From positions 2,545 to 66,544 of the forward strand of contig NZ_LMUF01000052.1 of the NCBI RefSeq assembly GCF_009766085.1: 64,000 nucleotides of DNA, written 5' to 3'. The notes beneath the pieces were generated by a model that worked only from the letters and a program-made list of their open reading frames with translations, searched no databases and was not told the origin of the DNA. Both the position numbers and the translations under genes were made by a program. Numbering within the stretch: the stretch's first letter is position 1; every line of letters begins with the position of its first letter. Origin of the DNA: Burkholderia sp. S171. GTDB taxonomy: Bacteria > Pseudomonadota > Gammaproteobacteria > Burkholderiales > Burkholderiaceae. This document shows positions 9,171-18,392 of this stretch, one piece after another.

Positions 9171-10502
9171 ATGGGCCGCCGCGCACATGCAAAAAGTCTG
9201 ACCCTCTGGATGAATGGGTTGCCAGTCGGTACTTGGGAGACCACCCGGGACGGAGAGAAGCTCACCTATCTCGAAGAATGGCTAGCCGACGAACAGGGAC
9301 GTCCCCTTTCGCTCTCGCTGCCTTTTACGGCCGGCAACCAGCCCTATCGGGGTAAGGTAGTCTCGGACTATTTCGATAACCTGTTGCCAGACAGCAAGAC
9401 TATCCGCGAACGTATCGCGGGCCGCTACAAAACTGGCGGTACGTCGCCTTTCGAGTTGCTGACCAAGCTGGGGCGAGACTGCGTAGGTGCCATCCAGATG
9501 CTGCCGCCGGACGAGATCCCGGTAGACCTTGAGCAGATCAACGGCCGTCCCCTCAACGAGGCCGAAATCGCGCAGCTATTGCGGGAAATAACGGCCCCGC
9601 CTGTGCTGGGCCAGCATGAGCCCATCGACGACCTGCGCCTGTCCATCGCCGGCGCGCAGGAGAAGACCGCGCTCCTGTGGCACGACGACCAGTGGGTCAT
9701 CCCGGAAGGCAGTACGCCGACCACGCATATCATGAAGCTAGCGCTTGGGCTGGTCGGAAACATGCGCGCCGACATGCGCACGTCGGTAGAAAACGAGTGG
9801 CTGTGCTCGCAAATCATCGCAGCGTATGGTTTGCCCATCGCAGGCTGCAACATTGCAACTTTCGAGGACCAGAAAGTACTCGTGGTTGAGCGATTCGATC
9901 GCAGGTACGCGAGCAACGGTTCGTGGATCCTCCGGCTTCCCCAGGAGGATATGTGCCAGGCAACCGGGACGCCCGCTGCGGCCAAATATGAGTCAGATGG
10001 TGGACCTGGAATTCAGGAGGTCATGGAAGTGCTCGCCGGTTCAGAACGGTCGACTATCGATCAGCGCAATTTCTTTATGACGCAGATCGTCTTCTGGTTG
10101 CTCGCGGCCACTGATGGGCACGCAAAGAATTTCAGCATCGCACACCTGAAGTCCAACCGCTATGAGGCCACGCCGATCTATGATGTTCTCTCCGCGCACC
10201 CGATAATTGGAAACGGGAAAAACCTGTTTTCTGCGCGTCGGGTGAGACTGGCAATGGCGGTGCGCGGTAAAAACACGCACTACCTGATCAATGATATCCG
10301 GCGTCGCCACTGGATTGCGCAGGGACAACAAGTGACGCTTGCCCCGGCTGACGTCGAGGAAATGATCACTACCCTGATCGACATGACCGGGGGTGTCATC
10401 GCGGAGCTTGAGGCGCTGTTGCCAGCCGAGTTTCCCAAGGACGTGTCAGAGAAGATCTTCGAGGGTATGAGGCGACAAAGCGCAAAGCTTGCCGCCCAGT
10501 AG
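9171..10502 (+). CDS. hipA: HipA serine/threonine kinase toxin
   Basis: The 443-residue protein is very close to E. coli HipA in plan and length (about 440). The N-terminal subdomain contains PYRGKVVSDYFDNLLPD. LRLSIAGAQEKTALL holds the serine that is autophosphorylated in the E. coli enzyme, and TPTTHIMKL is the nucleotide-binding lysine region. ATDGHAKNFSI is the catalytic loop with its aspartate and asparagine, followed by the metal-binding YDVLSA segment. HipA of E. coli phosphorylates glutamyl-tRNA synthetase and causes growth arrest and persistence. All visible catalytic residues are intact. It is cotranscribed with hipB two bases upstream. Confidence 0.92.
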   Translation: MGRRAHAKSLTLWMNGLPVGTWETTRDGEKLTYLEEWLADEQGRPLSLSLPFTAGNQPYRGKVVSDYFDNLLPDSKTIRERIAGRYKTGGTSPFELLTKLGRDCVGAIQMLPPDEIPVDLEQINGRPLNEAEIAQLLREITAPPVLGQHEPIDDLRLSIAGAQEKTALLWHDDQWVIPEGSTPTTHIMKLALGLVGNMRADMRTSVENEWLCSQIIAAYGLPIAGCNIATFEDQKVLVVERFDRRYASNGSWILRLPQEDMCQATGTPAAAKYESDGGPGIQEVMEVLAGSERSTIDQRNFFMTQIVFWLLAATDGHAKNFSIAHLKSNRYEATPIYDVLSAHPIIGNGKNLFSARRVRLAMAVRGKNTHYLINDIRRRHWIAQGQQVTLAPADVEEMITTLIDMTGGVIAELEALLPAEFPKDVSEKIFEGMRRQSAKLAAQ

Positions 10503-10696
10503 ACCGGTTGAAAAAGGTTGAAGGAGAGGTTCGCCGAACAATATCCCGGTAATGCACCTCCGCCAAGGTCAAGACGGCATTTCGTATACCTGAAATTCGT
10601 CGCTAATACGTATCCCTGACCATCACAAACCGCTACCTTTGAGGAACACCGCGATCGCTAACGGGTATTTAAGTATCTACTGATTAGGATGACGAA

Positions 10697-11374
10697 ATGG
10701 ATACGCTTTGTGTTGTTGTTCGGAGGAAATGGACGGTAGCACCAGACATTGTAGGCCTGGAGTTAGTCGCTGATACTCACACCCAGCTTCCCGCATTCAC
10801 GGCGGGCGCGTACATTGACGTGCACATCCCTCAGCCCCAATATGCTCAAAGCGTCGTTCGTCAGTATTCGCTCTGCAATGGTCCGACGGACAGGGATTCC
10901 TACGTGTTGGGCATCAAGGAAGATAGCCAGTCTCGAGGAGGGTCAGCCTCGATTCATCGAGACGTTCTTGAAGGAGACAAACTTTTCATAGGACAGCCTC
11001 GCAACAATTTTCAATTGTCCGACTCTTCGCAGAAAGCGCTGCTGTTCGGGGCCGGTATTGGAATCACCCCGTTGCTCGCGATGGCTCAAGAGCTGGCATT
11101 TAATGAGCGCCCATTCGATCTGCACTATTTCGCGCGATCAACGGAGTTTGCTGCGTTTCAGGATCGTTTGAGCGAGATGGAACACAGCGGAAACGTCCAC
11201 TATCACTATGGGCTCACGCCCGAGGCAACCGAACGTGCGATCGGCTATGCCGTCGAAGCGATTCCATCAAATACCCACGCCTACTGCTGCGGACCGTCGG
11301 CCTTTATGGACATTGTCGTCGCTCACTCGCGGCAATGGATATACCCCGGCAACATCCATTTAGAGTATTTCTAG
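10697..11374 (+). CDS. Oxygenase reductase flavin/NAD module lacking the 2Fe-2S domain
   Basis: The 225-residue protein carries the flavin-binding motif VRQYSLCN near residue 57, the NAD-binding GAGIGITPLLAM near residue 119 and CGPSAFMD near residue 197, as in VanB/phthalate dioxygenase reductases. Those proteins are about 315 residues and finish with a plant-type ferredoxin domain. This one stops at IHLEYF, where the linker to that domain normally begins. The last 15 bases overlap the 3' end of the convergent urea transporter gene. It may be a truncated remnant or a stand-alone flavin reductase. No oxygenase subunit is adjacent. The start at 10697 has AGGA upstream. Confidence 0.78.
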   Translation: MDTLCVVVRRKWTVAPDIVGLELVADTHTQLPAFTAGAYIDVHIPQPQYAQSVVRQYSLCNGPTDRDSYVLGIKEDSQSRGGSASIHRDVLEGDKLFIGQPRNNFQLSDSSQKALLFGAGIGITPLLAMAQELAFNERPFDLHYFARSTEFAAFQDRLSEMEHSGNVHYHYGLTPEATERAIGYAVEAIPSNTHAYCCGPSAFMDIVVAHSRQWIYPGNIHLEYF

Positions 11375-12310
11375 GAGTCGCCGTTGCTGGCGTGCATTGA
11401 AATGCTGCGCCAGCAACTGCACAAACCACGAAGCCGCTACGAAAGGCGCAGTCAATGCCGGTATGCCAATGGCTGACGCCGCGAGCTCGATCAGCAAGGT
11501 CAAAACAATGGCTGAAATCGCCGCTTTGACACCGAACCGGCAAGTCGCAAGCGCCGCTAGTGCCGGATTAAAACCGCATGCACCGCTCTCCAGCATACCC
11601 GCCGATGTGCCGAAAACCGTGTATAGCGCGAGTCCAAGCGCGCTACCACCCAGCGCCCACGCAGCGCGCGACGGTCTCGCCACCAGGAGGCCGACGAGTA
11701 TCAAGGCCCCCGCAGCAGGCCCTGCGGCAAAGGCTATTGGCGCCAGGCCCGCGACACTACCTTCGAGGCAAGGCCGAAGGAATGCAGGAGCCACGCTAAA
11801 AAGCAAAGTGATACCGCTGTCCGCGCTTGCCGCGGCAGTACCTCTCACTGCGGAAGTTGTGAGGGACGGATCGGCAAATAGGGGGAGCCAAGCCCATGTC
11901 ACCAGCACTGCGGGACTCGAATAGGCCGCCAGATTCCAACGGCTGAGCACGCGTGTGAGCACGTCCGACAAGCCGGTGGCTAACACCGCCGCGAGGATGG
12001 CGACGGCGGTCGCGCGTGAATCGTCATGAACGAAAGTAAACGCAGCGAGTGCCGCGAGCCCGCCGTTGAAGCCGTGCAAGTCGTTGCGCGTTGCCGGCGA
12101 ACCATCGTCATCGAAGATGTGTGCGAGCACATTACCCGTCAGCGTGCCTATTAACAATGCGCACGCAAGACGCGGGCTGAAGCACAACAAAGCAAGGACG
12201 AGGATCCCCCCTGTTGCGGCGTTTCTCTGCAGCACGATTTGACCCATGCTTCGCGCGAAGCTGCGGATCTGCATCGTAGCTTCGGTATCGACTCGAATTG
12301 CAATTGGCAT
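11360..12310 (-). CDS. Urea transporter (UT family)
   Basis: The protein has about 316 residues and is almost entirely hydrophobic. It begins with an RSFARSMGQIVLQRNAATG-type segment followed by two repeated halves, the plan of bacterial and mammalian urea channels. DLHGFNGGLAALA and FGTSAGMLESGACGFNPALA are the matching glycine/asparagine segments of the two halves. It would let urea cross the inner membrane. The start is uncertain: ATG at 12310 is used here, a TTG lies at 12325 and an ATG at 12274, none with a strong ribosome site. No urease genes lie nearby. It converges on the reductase gene and overlaps it by 15 bases. Confidence 0.78.
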   Translation of the reverse strand: MPIAIRVDTEATMQIRSFARSMGQIVLQRNAATGGILVLALLCFSPRLACALLIGTLTGNVLAHIFDDDGSPATRNDLHGFNGGLAALAAFTFVHDDSRATAVAILAAVLATGLSDVLTRVLSRWNLAAYSSPAVLVTWAWLPLFADPSLTTSAVRGTAAASADSGITLLFSVAPAFLRPCLEGSVAGLAPIAFAAGPAAGALILVGLLVARPSRAAWALGGSALGLALYTVFGTSAGMLESGACGFNPALAALATCRFGVKAAISAIVLTLLIELAASAIGIPALTAPFVAASWFVQLLAQHFNARQQRRLLEIL

Positions 12311-12926
12311 GGTGAGCAAAGACAACTTGGCGATGATAGAAGCGGATGGGCCGGCTCATGTCCCGGTGCACGCTTTGATTTTTTTTGCGTGCTTACACCG
12401 CCGTTTCCGCAGCTTTTGCATGCCGGTCCAAACAACGCCGCGGTGAGGGTTCGAAACGTATCATCGTCAATATTTCCAATCCATAGCGGGGAAGGCATTC
12501 ACGATATATGGTTGCGGCGATAACTCGCTTTAATACGGTGGCCATGCGCCACGTCACCAGTAAGCAAAACAGCGCTCGGTGCTTGCAGATCAACGCACAC
12601 ACGTATCCGGCTGACGTCGATGAACCGTATTCGACCGCGACTTTGACGAGGAGATCAAACCATCTCAGGGGGCCGTGCGTGATCAATCTGCACCGTCGAT
12701 CCTCCCGATGCATCACGATACGTACCTTTCGATTTTCCGACGAACATCCAGCACAATGTCAGATCGATGCGATTTCAGCCGATTTATGCCAAAAATGAAA
12801 GACCGTACGGAATGTCGGCAATTGCATCGCGCTCCGTGTCACCAGCATACGTTTCGGCTTAAGCTTTACTGTTAAGGCACCTCGCGTTGATTTGCTTTCC
12901 TTTTTGCCCCCCGCTCCCGAGCAATC
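12311..12926. other. Intergenic region between divergent urea transporter and LysR genes
   Basis: This stretch of about 600 bases has only short overlapping frames on both strands with no matching ribosome sites. It should hold the promoters of the two divergent flanking genes. No clear operator, hairpin or RNA gene was recognised. Confidence 0.45.
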
Positions 12927-13835
12927 ATGACCTTTAGTCTTCAGCAACTTCATGCGTTCACGACCATTGTCGACAGCAGCAGCCTCGGCCGCGCGGCAGA
13001 GGTTCTCCATGTGACGCAGCCGGCCCTGAGCCGGACGATCAAGCGACTGGAGGAAGAGCTGGGCGCCCCTCTGTTCGAACGCCATTCAAAAGGCATGCAA
13101 CTGACCGCGATCGGCGAGGCCCTGCTCCCGCACGCAACCCTGCTGCTGCACGAAGCCGACAATGCACGCGAAGAGATCGACGCAATTCGCGGCCTCGCGA
13201 AGGGCACGATCCGGGTAGGTGCCGTGGCGAGCATTGCAACCCTCGTGCTGCCCTTGGCGGTCAGCGGCGTGCTCGCTCGTTGGCCGAACTTGCGCGTGCA
13301 GATTATTGAGGGCGTGTGGGACCGGCTCGCCGACAGCTTGCTCAAGCAGGAGATCGACCTTGCGCTCAGCATGGCAGTGCCCGATACGGATGAGATTACA
13401 GCCATATCCGATTGCTGCTGGGAGGACACGAGCTACGTGGTTGCTGCGCTCGATCATCCGTTGCGTGCCAATCCGGCGCTATGCCTGGCCGATACGCTTG
13501 ATCAGCAGTGGTGCGTCCCGCCTCGGGGCACCGGCCCGTTCGAGCACATGCAGCGAGTGTTCGCCGAGCATGGGCTACCCATGCCGGAGATCGCGGTCGA
13601 GACCCGCTCTATCACCGTTCTGAAGAGTCTTGTCACGCGTGCAGGTTTTTTGAGCTGGATGGCCTCGCCCATGTACGACACCGAAAGCGCGGCCGGCGTG
13701 TTCGATACCCTGCCCATCCCAGGACTCATCGCGCGCCGCACGCTAACGGCCTTCCGGCGACGCCAGGGCATTCTGCCGCGCCCTGCCGTCATGCTGCTGG
13801 AGCAATTACGGCAGTTAACCGCGACGGCTACATGA
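12927..13835 (+). CDS. LysR-family transcriptional regulator
   Basis: The 302-residue protein has the standard LysR plan. The N-terminal winged helix-turn-helix is FTTIVDSSSLGRAAEVLHVTQPALSRTIKRLEE (residues about 10-43), seen here as SLGRAAEVLHVTQPALSR. A linker helix follows, then the effector domain starting GTIRVGAVASIATLVLP near residue 92. It most resembles regulators of aromatic or sugar catabolism, but the inducer cannot be told. It stands alone, divergent from the urea transporter gene 600 bases away, so its target is uncertain. The downstream VOC gene is a candidate for co-regulation. Confidence 0.9.
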   Translation: MTFSLQQLHAFTTIVDSSSLGRAAEVLHVTQPALSRTIKRLEEELGAPLFERHSKGMQLTAIGEALLPHATLLLHEADNAREEIDAIRGLAKGTIRVGAVASIATLVLPLAVSGVLARWPNLRVQIIEGVWDRLADSLLKQEIDLALSMAVPDTDEITAISDCCWEDTSYVVAALDHPLRANPALCLADTLDQQWCVPPRGTGPFEHMQRVFAEHGLPMPEIAVETRSITVLKSLVTRAGFLSWMASPMYDTESAAGVFDTLPIPGLIARRTLTAFRRRQGILPRPAVMLLEQLRQLTATAT

Positions 13836-13960
13836 GCGCTTTAATCGTGCTTGATGCCACAGGTTTGTTCATGTTCCCGGGCGCCCCGCAGCTTGATAAG
13901 ATTTCAACGCGATTTCGCTAACAACAGCAGCAACATCATCTTGGGGAGTGACGAATCATC

Positions 13961-14326
13961 ATGGATCAGATCCTCGCTATTCGACCTTTCGTACCCGCGA
14001 AAGACTTCGACGCTTCGAAGCGTTTCTATCAGGCGTTGGGCTTCATGCTGACCCACGAGGACGAAAGCATCGCGATCTTAAAGCTGGGCAGTTTCAGCTT
14101 CATTCTCCAGAATTTCTACGCCAAGGAATTTGCCGAGAACTGCATGATTCAACTTCTCGTCCGGGATGTGGATTCGTGGTGGCAAAAGACGAAACCCGGA
14201 GCGCTTGTCGAGCAGTTTTCCGTAAATGCTCCTCGCGAACCGGCGCTGCAAAGCTGGGGCATGAAAGTCGGGTTCATCTTCGATCCTTCCGGCGTGCTTT
14301 GGCACGTGGCTGAAGTACCGTTCTGA
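13961..14326 (+). CDS. VOC-fold (glyoxalase/bleomycin-resistance type) protein
   Basis: The 121-residue protein has two beta-alpha-beta-beta-beta units. The first is IRPFVPAKDFDASKRFYQALGF, the usual VOC opening, and the last strand region is FIFDPSGVLWHVAEV, ending with the histidine/glutamate pair common in this fold. It lacks features that would pick a reaction, so it may be an enzyme or a small-molecule binding protein. GGAG lies upstream of the ATG. It follows the LysR gene by 125 bases on the same strand. Confidence 0.82.
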   Translation: MDQILAIRPFVPAKDFDASKRFYQALGFMLTHEDESIAILKLGSFSFILQNFYAKEFAENCMIQLLVRDVDSWWQKTKPGALVEQFSVNAPREPALQSWGMKVGFIFDPSGVLWHVAEVPF

Positions 14327-14350
14327 ACCCGCAGATTTGATCCCAGCTCG

Positions 14351-15121
14351 CTAGCCCTTGATCCGGTCAGGCGTCATCCAGCCCTCACTCACGCCGATCT
14401 GCGCAACCTGCTTCGCGACGGAATCGGCCAGCCGCTTCGCATCTGCCGACACCCCGGCATGTTTCGTCTCGGACACGGCATGCAGACCCACGCCTGCCAC
14501 AGCCGATGTCGCAACATGTCCGGCAGCGGCACCAATGCCCGCTGTTTCCGCCACGCCAGGCGCCTTGCCGCTGTCCGCCTTGGCATCAAAACTCTGTACC
14601 AACCTCGGCCTTTCGCCCGCGGGTTGATACACGACCTGCACAGACGTGCCAACCTGGCTTTTCCCCGCACCCAGACCGACCAGCATCCGGCGGCGGCGAT
14701 TCCCGGCATCGATTGTCTCGAAGCTACCCTGCACGATCAGGACGTTCCGGTCCGTAGGCGCAGGCGAATCTGCACGTACCGCGTGCAGGCCCATCGATTG
14801 CAGTTGCTTGACGATTTCATCGGCCACCTGCTCACGCACTTCGAGCGCATCGCCGGCTTGCTTCTTCATGGTCGACGCACCGTCGAATTGCGTCTTCACC
14901 TTCTGAAGCAAACCACCGTCGAGCTTCACCTGGTCCGGCGTGCTTTCAAACGCATAGACATAAATGGTTTCTGGCCGCACCTGCGCCGCCGCTGGAAAAG
15001 CACTCACGTTAGTGACGCCGCCAGCGCAGCCGGTCAGCAGAAAGGCACAAAAAGCCAAGGCGGACAGTACGCGAAATGCACTTCGTCCGGCCAACATCTT
15101 AAGAATATTCAGCATGTTCAT
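14351..15121 (-). CDS. DUF4410-type lipoprotein
   Basis: The 256-residue protein begins with a lipoprotein signal (LSALAFCAFLLTGCAGG; acylated Cys near residue 32). The mature part starts with a segment resembling DUF4410 proteins (PETIYVYAFESTPDQVKL), has an alpha-helical middle (DALEVREQVADEIVKQLQSMG), and a beta-rich portion around NVLIVQGSFETIDAGNRRR. A glycine/alanine stretch with AAAGHVATSAVAG resembles glycine-zipper sequences. It probably sits in the outer membrane facing the periplasm. Function unknown. It converges with the VOC gene, with 24 bases between. Confidence 0.75.
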   Translation of the reverse strand: MNMLNILKMLAGRSAFRVLSALAFCAFLLTGCAGGVTNVSAFPAAAQVRPETIYVYAFESTPDQVKLDGGLLQKVKTQFDGASTMKKQAGDALEVREQVADEIVKQLQSMGLHAVRADSPAPTDRNVLIVQGSFETIDAGNRRRRMLVGLGAGKSQVGTSVQVVYQPAGERPRLVQSFDAKADSGKAPGVAETAGIGAAAGHVATSAVAGVGLHAVSETKHAGVSADAKRLADSVAKQVAQIGVSEGWMTPDRIKG

Positions 15122-15473
15122 CCTGTCATCGACACTGCTGTGTCTCGATTATTCAAACACATCGTCCGATGAGATAAACAAGTATGGATAGCTGATCATC
15201 GGCATTTTATGCAAGAGGAAAGCGCCTGACTGAATCTGCGCGTTCTGGCGTTCCTGCAACGAAACCGAGTATGAATGAATGACCGCGCAATCTCTATTCA
15301 ACAATTATGTCGCGGGATGTCATGCGTGACGTGGAGTTCGTTTCATCAGATGATTGAGTAACGATGTACTTAGGACGGGCCAGTCGGTTTGGCTTGCCGC
15401 GCTCGTTATTTGTTGGCGAGCTAACACCTTCAATCTAAATAAAGGTGATAGCTCGCAAAGCGTCACGACCGCT
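15122..15473. other. Intergenic region, nothing recognised
   Basis: About 350 bases lie between the DUF4410 gene start and the end of the esterase gene. No convincing frame, hairpin with a U tract or RNA gene was found. It likely holds the promoter of the DUF4410 gene. Confidence 0.4.
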
Positions 15474-17060
15474 TCACACGTGTTGCGATGGTGGTTGTGC
15501 AAACCAGTAGCCGCAATTGTGGGCGGTATACGCGTCATACGTGTTCGAAACCGGATATCCAAAATCGAGGATCCGGCGCGTCGCGGACGTATAAGCCGGC
15601 CAGCTTGCAACAGTACTGCCGGTAGTCGGATTGCCCGAGTGAGCGAACGCGGACAACGCCGCCGTCATCGCATCCGACAGCGTTGCCTGATTGGCAGTGG
15701 GTGTCGGAATCAATTGCCACCAGTAGTCGAGATCGGACGAATGGAAAGTGCCGTAGTTCAACGCGGTCGGCGGGAGAATGGAAGTCAGGCCGCCCACGTT
15801 GTACGGCGCCGGATCGGAAAAGCGGTACATGTACACCGCCGGCGAGTACTTGGCTAGATTGTCGCCATCCTGAAGGGCCGAGCAAACGAACCGGTAGTCG
15901 CCAAATGCCGCTGCCAGCGCCTGGCTCGGCGACGAATACTGACTGAGCGGATAAAGCACGGCCGTGCTGGCACTTGGGACGCCCAGGTATCCCGTGATGG
16001 TGTTCGTATAGTTTGCCGCCTGGACCGGATTGCCCTGGGCATCGAAAGCCGCCGCGACGAAAAACGTGCCTTCGTTCTGTGTAAAACCGGATATCAGCGG
16101 CACGCGATTGAATGTCCCCGCGGCAAACGCCTGAGACGTCGATGCAGGCAGCACCTTGCCGTCCACAATTGCGTACCATGCATTCGGATTGCCTTGCAAT
16201 GTGGCCGAAGCGGGAAGCTGACGCAGGCAATCCGCGCTGGGTGTGGCGCCGCAGCCCCAGCCACTCGCGAGTGCCGCACTGCTGGTTTCTGCTTGGGTCA
16301 GCGTCGCTTGAACCTGGCTGAAATCGCCGCTTTGTGCGACAGCTTTCGCAAATAGTCCCGCCGACCCGGGCGATGCAAGTTGCACATAGACGGAATGTCC
16401 GCCCGCCGAATCGCCGAAGATGGTGACGTTCTTCGGATCGCCACCGAATGCAGCGATATTCTCCTGCACCCAGGTCAGTGCAGCGGTCTGGTCCATGACT
16501 CCGTAGTTGCCCGCGGCCCCGTTCGGGTCCTCGGCGGCAAGCACCGGATGCGCGAGAAAACCCAGTGCATTGAGACGGTAGTTAATCGTCACCACGATCG
16601 CATTTGCTTTGACAGCCAATGCTGAGCCGTCGGTGGCAATACCAGACCCGTTGATAAACCCGCCGCCGTGAATCCAGAACAGCACGGGCAGAGGAGTCGT
16701 TACCGTGGTTGGTCCCGGCACATAGATGTTCATGTAGAGGCAGTCCTCGCTACCTGCCGTAGCGGCGGCCGTGCCCTGCACGCATTCCGAGCCGGCATGC
16801 GACGCGTCATAGACGCCCGAGTAGGCCGCCGCTGCAACGGGCGCCTTCCAGCGGAGCGCGCCCACGGGCGGTGCTGTATACGGTAAGCCAAGGTACTCGT
16901 GCACACCGTTGACAGTGACGCCCTTTGCCTGACCCTGAGCAATCTTAACCAGATTCGGATCACTAACTGTGCTGCTGTCACTGCCGCCGCAACTCGCCAC
17001 CATCAGCGGCAGGGTCGCAGCAATAGTCCATCCAATGGCTTTTTTCTGGTACTTTTTCAT
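15474..17060 (-). CDS. Type-B carboxylesterase, predicted lipoprotein
   Basis: The 528-residue protein starts with a lipoprotein signal (WTIAATLPLMVASCGGSDSS; Cys near residue 24). The esterase domain shows YLGLPYTAPPVGALRWKAP, SEDCLYMNIYVPG, the oxyanion loop WIHGGGFINGSG and the nucleophile elbow FGDSAGG (serine). The acid residue is in GFTQNEGTFF and the histidine in GTFHSSDLDYWW. All three catalytic positions are present. It would hydrolyse an ester at the cell envelope. It is the last gene of the minus-strand operon that starts with the aldolase, so it may release the acid that the transporter imports. AGGAG precedes the ATG. Confidence 0.9.
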   Translation of the reverse strand: MKKYQKKAIGWTIAATLPLMVASCGGSDSSTVSDPNLVKIAQGQAKGVTVNGVHEYLGLPYTAPPVGALRWKAPVAAAAYSGVYDASHAGSECVQGTAAATAGSEDCLYMNIYVPGPTTVTTPLPVLFWIHGGGFINGSGIATDGSALAVKANAIVVTINYRLNALGFLAHPVLAAEDPNGAAGNYGVMDQTAALTWVQENIAAFGGDPKNVTIFGDSAGGHSVYVQLASPGSAGLFAKAVAQSGDFSQVQATLTQAETSSAALASGWGCGATPSADCLRQLPASATLQGNPNAWYAIVDGKVLPASTSQAFAAGTFNRVPLISGFTQNEGTFFVAAAFDAQGNPVQAANYTNTITGYLGVPSASTAVLYPLSQYSSPSQALAAAFGDYRFVCSALQDGDNLAKYSPAVYMYRFSDPAPYNVGGLTSILPPTALNYGTFHSSDLDYWWQLIPTPTANQATLSDAMTAALSAFAHSGNPTTGSTVASWPAYTSATRRILDFGYPVSNTYDAYTAHNCGYWFAQPPSQHV

Positions 17061-17211
17061 CGTCGTCTCCTGATTTTCGATTCAAAGCGCACGCGCCCTG
17101 ATTCATTCCTGCCACGTCGCCTTATGGTGTTAGTTTTTTTAGGCAAAGCAACACCCCGCCCCTCCAAAAGGGAGCGCTTGACTGAGGATCATTGATTTCG
17201 CTTAGCGCGAG

Positions 17212-17235
17212 GGGGCGTTGGGGCGTTGGGGCGTT
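17212..17235. repeat. Three tandem copies of an 8-bp G-rich unit
   Basis: GGGGCGTT is repeated three times between the EPTP-like gene and the esterase gene start. It may be simple slippage. There are only three G runs here, so a four-run quadruplex is not evident. Confidence 0.6.
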
Positions 17236-17279
17236 TTGTCTACACGGTTGCCCGACAGCATTGCGCGTCAGGTATTCGT

Positions 17280-18392
17280 TCAGCCATCGAATCTATAAAG
17301 CACGCTATCTACACGAAAGCGCACGTCCTCTGCCAGCGCGTTGCTGACGAGCAGATAGCGCTGACCTTCCGCCATAAAGGCCGCTGCGTCGGTGCCGCCC
17401 GAAGTGTGGAATTCATCGACCAGTTCGAAGCGGCCCTGTCTCCACAGGAATATTTGCGATTGCTGCTGCGTGTTCGGGGCGTGGGGGGTGCCGGTAATGA
17501 AACACACTCGCACGAGATAGCGGCCGTGCGCGCCGTCAACAAGGCACAACTCGCGCCCGCCTGCGCCGCCCAGCGACTGAACCGGATCGAACTGGATCCG
17601 AGCTGTGTCGAACTCGAACAAGCGCGTCTCTCCCATCAGGTTCGCGTGCACCATCCACAACGTATCCTGTTCTATGAAGAAACTGAACGCACGTCCACCG
17701 GGTTCGTCGAAACGTTGAACAACCTCAAAACCCTCGCCCTGCCAGCAATAAATGGAAGAGCCGCTGACATGATCCGCGTAGGCGAGATAGTGCTGGCCTC
17801 CGAACGTGACAAACGCCCAGTTGTATCCCCAGCGTCCATCGAGTGTCTGTAGCAATCCGAATTGTTTTCCATCCCATTCGAAAATACGGGATTCACGCGG
17901 ATGGTCCGGCGTTACACCTTCGACCGTGACACCTTGAGCCAGCGCCAGGAAATGCCGGCTGCCGATAGAGAAAAAGTGCCATTGCTTGCCGGCGAACGTC
18001 GGGAAGCGTTGAAACGGCGTCCACTGGTTGTTGTCGCGTTCGTACAGGATCGCCTCGCTGTCGAGCATATAAGGGCCGCTGCCGGAGCGCACGCCTACTG
18101 TCACAAGAAAGCGCCGGCCATCGATCTCGAAGTACTCCGCATCCTCTCCGCCCGCTACCGCAAGTGCGTCGTGCTCGACGAGACGCCCCGCTTCCCAGGT
18201 ATAGATCAACGCATCGACGTCGCTGTCGCCCACGTTCATTCCGGGCGCCTGCCCGGGAATGTCACGCGCCAGTTGAGGAATGACCGCGAAGAGACGCCCT
18301 TCAGTGTTGAATATCTCGACTGCGCGCGCACCGCTGGTCGCCAGCCTTTGCACCGGCGTAAGAAGCGATTTGAGCACCTCAATGTTTCCCAT
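17280..18392 (-). CDS. EPTP/beta-propeller-like cytoplasmic protein, unknown function
   Basis: The 370-residue protein has no signal peptide and consists of about seven repeats of roughly 50 residues. Each has an aromatic/glycine strand pattern such as EYFEIDGRRFLVTVGVRSG, QWHFFSIGSRHFLALAQG, NWAFVTFGGQHYLAYADH and AFSFFIEQDTLWMVHAN, alternating with ILYERDNNQWTPFQRFP and IYCWQGEGFEVVQRFDEP. This matches the EPTP propeller repeat known from human LGI1 and ADGRV1. AGGAGG is well placed before the ATG. Its start overlaps the preceding transporter gene by 14 bases, so the two are probably co-translated. A ligand-binding or lactone-handling role is possible. No catalytic motif was recognised. Confidence 0.7.
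   Translation of the reverse strand: MGNIEVLKSLLTPVQRLATSGARAVEIFNTEGRLFAVIPQLARDIPGQAPGMNVGDSDVDALIYTWEAGRLVEHDALAVAGGEDAEYFEIDGRRFLVTVGVRSGSGPYMLDSEAILYERDNNQWTPFQRFPTFAGKQWHFFSIGSRHFLALAQGVTVEGVTPDHPRESRIFEWDGKQFGLLQTLDGRWGYNWAFVTFGGQHYLAYADHVSGSSIYCWQGEGFEVVQRFDEPGGRAFSFFIEQDTLWMVHANLMGETRLFEFDTARIQFDPVQSLGGAGGRELCLVDGAHGRYLVRVCFITGTPHAPNTQQQSQIFLWRQGRFELVDEFHTSGGTDAAAFMAEGQRYLLVSNALAEDVRFRVDSVLYRFDG

Noticed and set aside
17212..17235. G-quadruplex
   Set aside because: Only three runs of four G's are present in the repeat; a fourth run of matching length is not close enough to be convincing.
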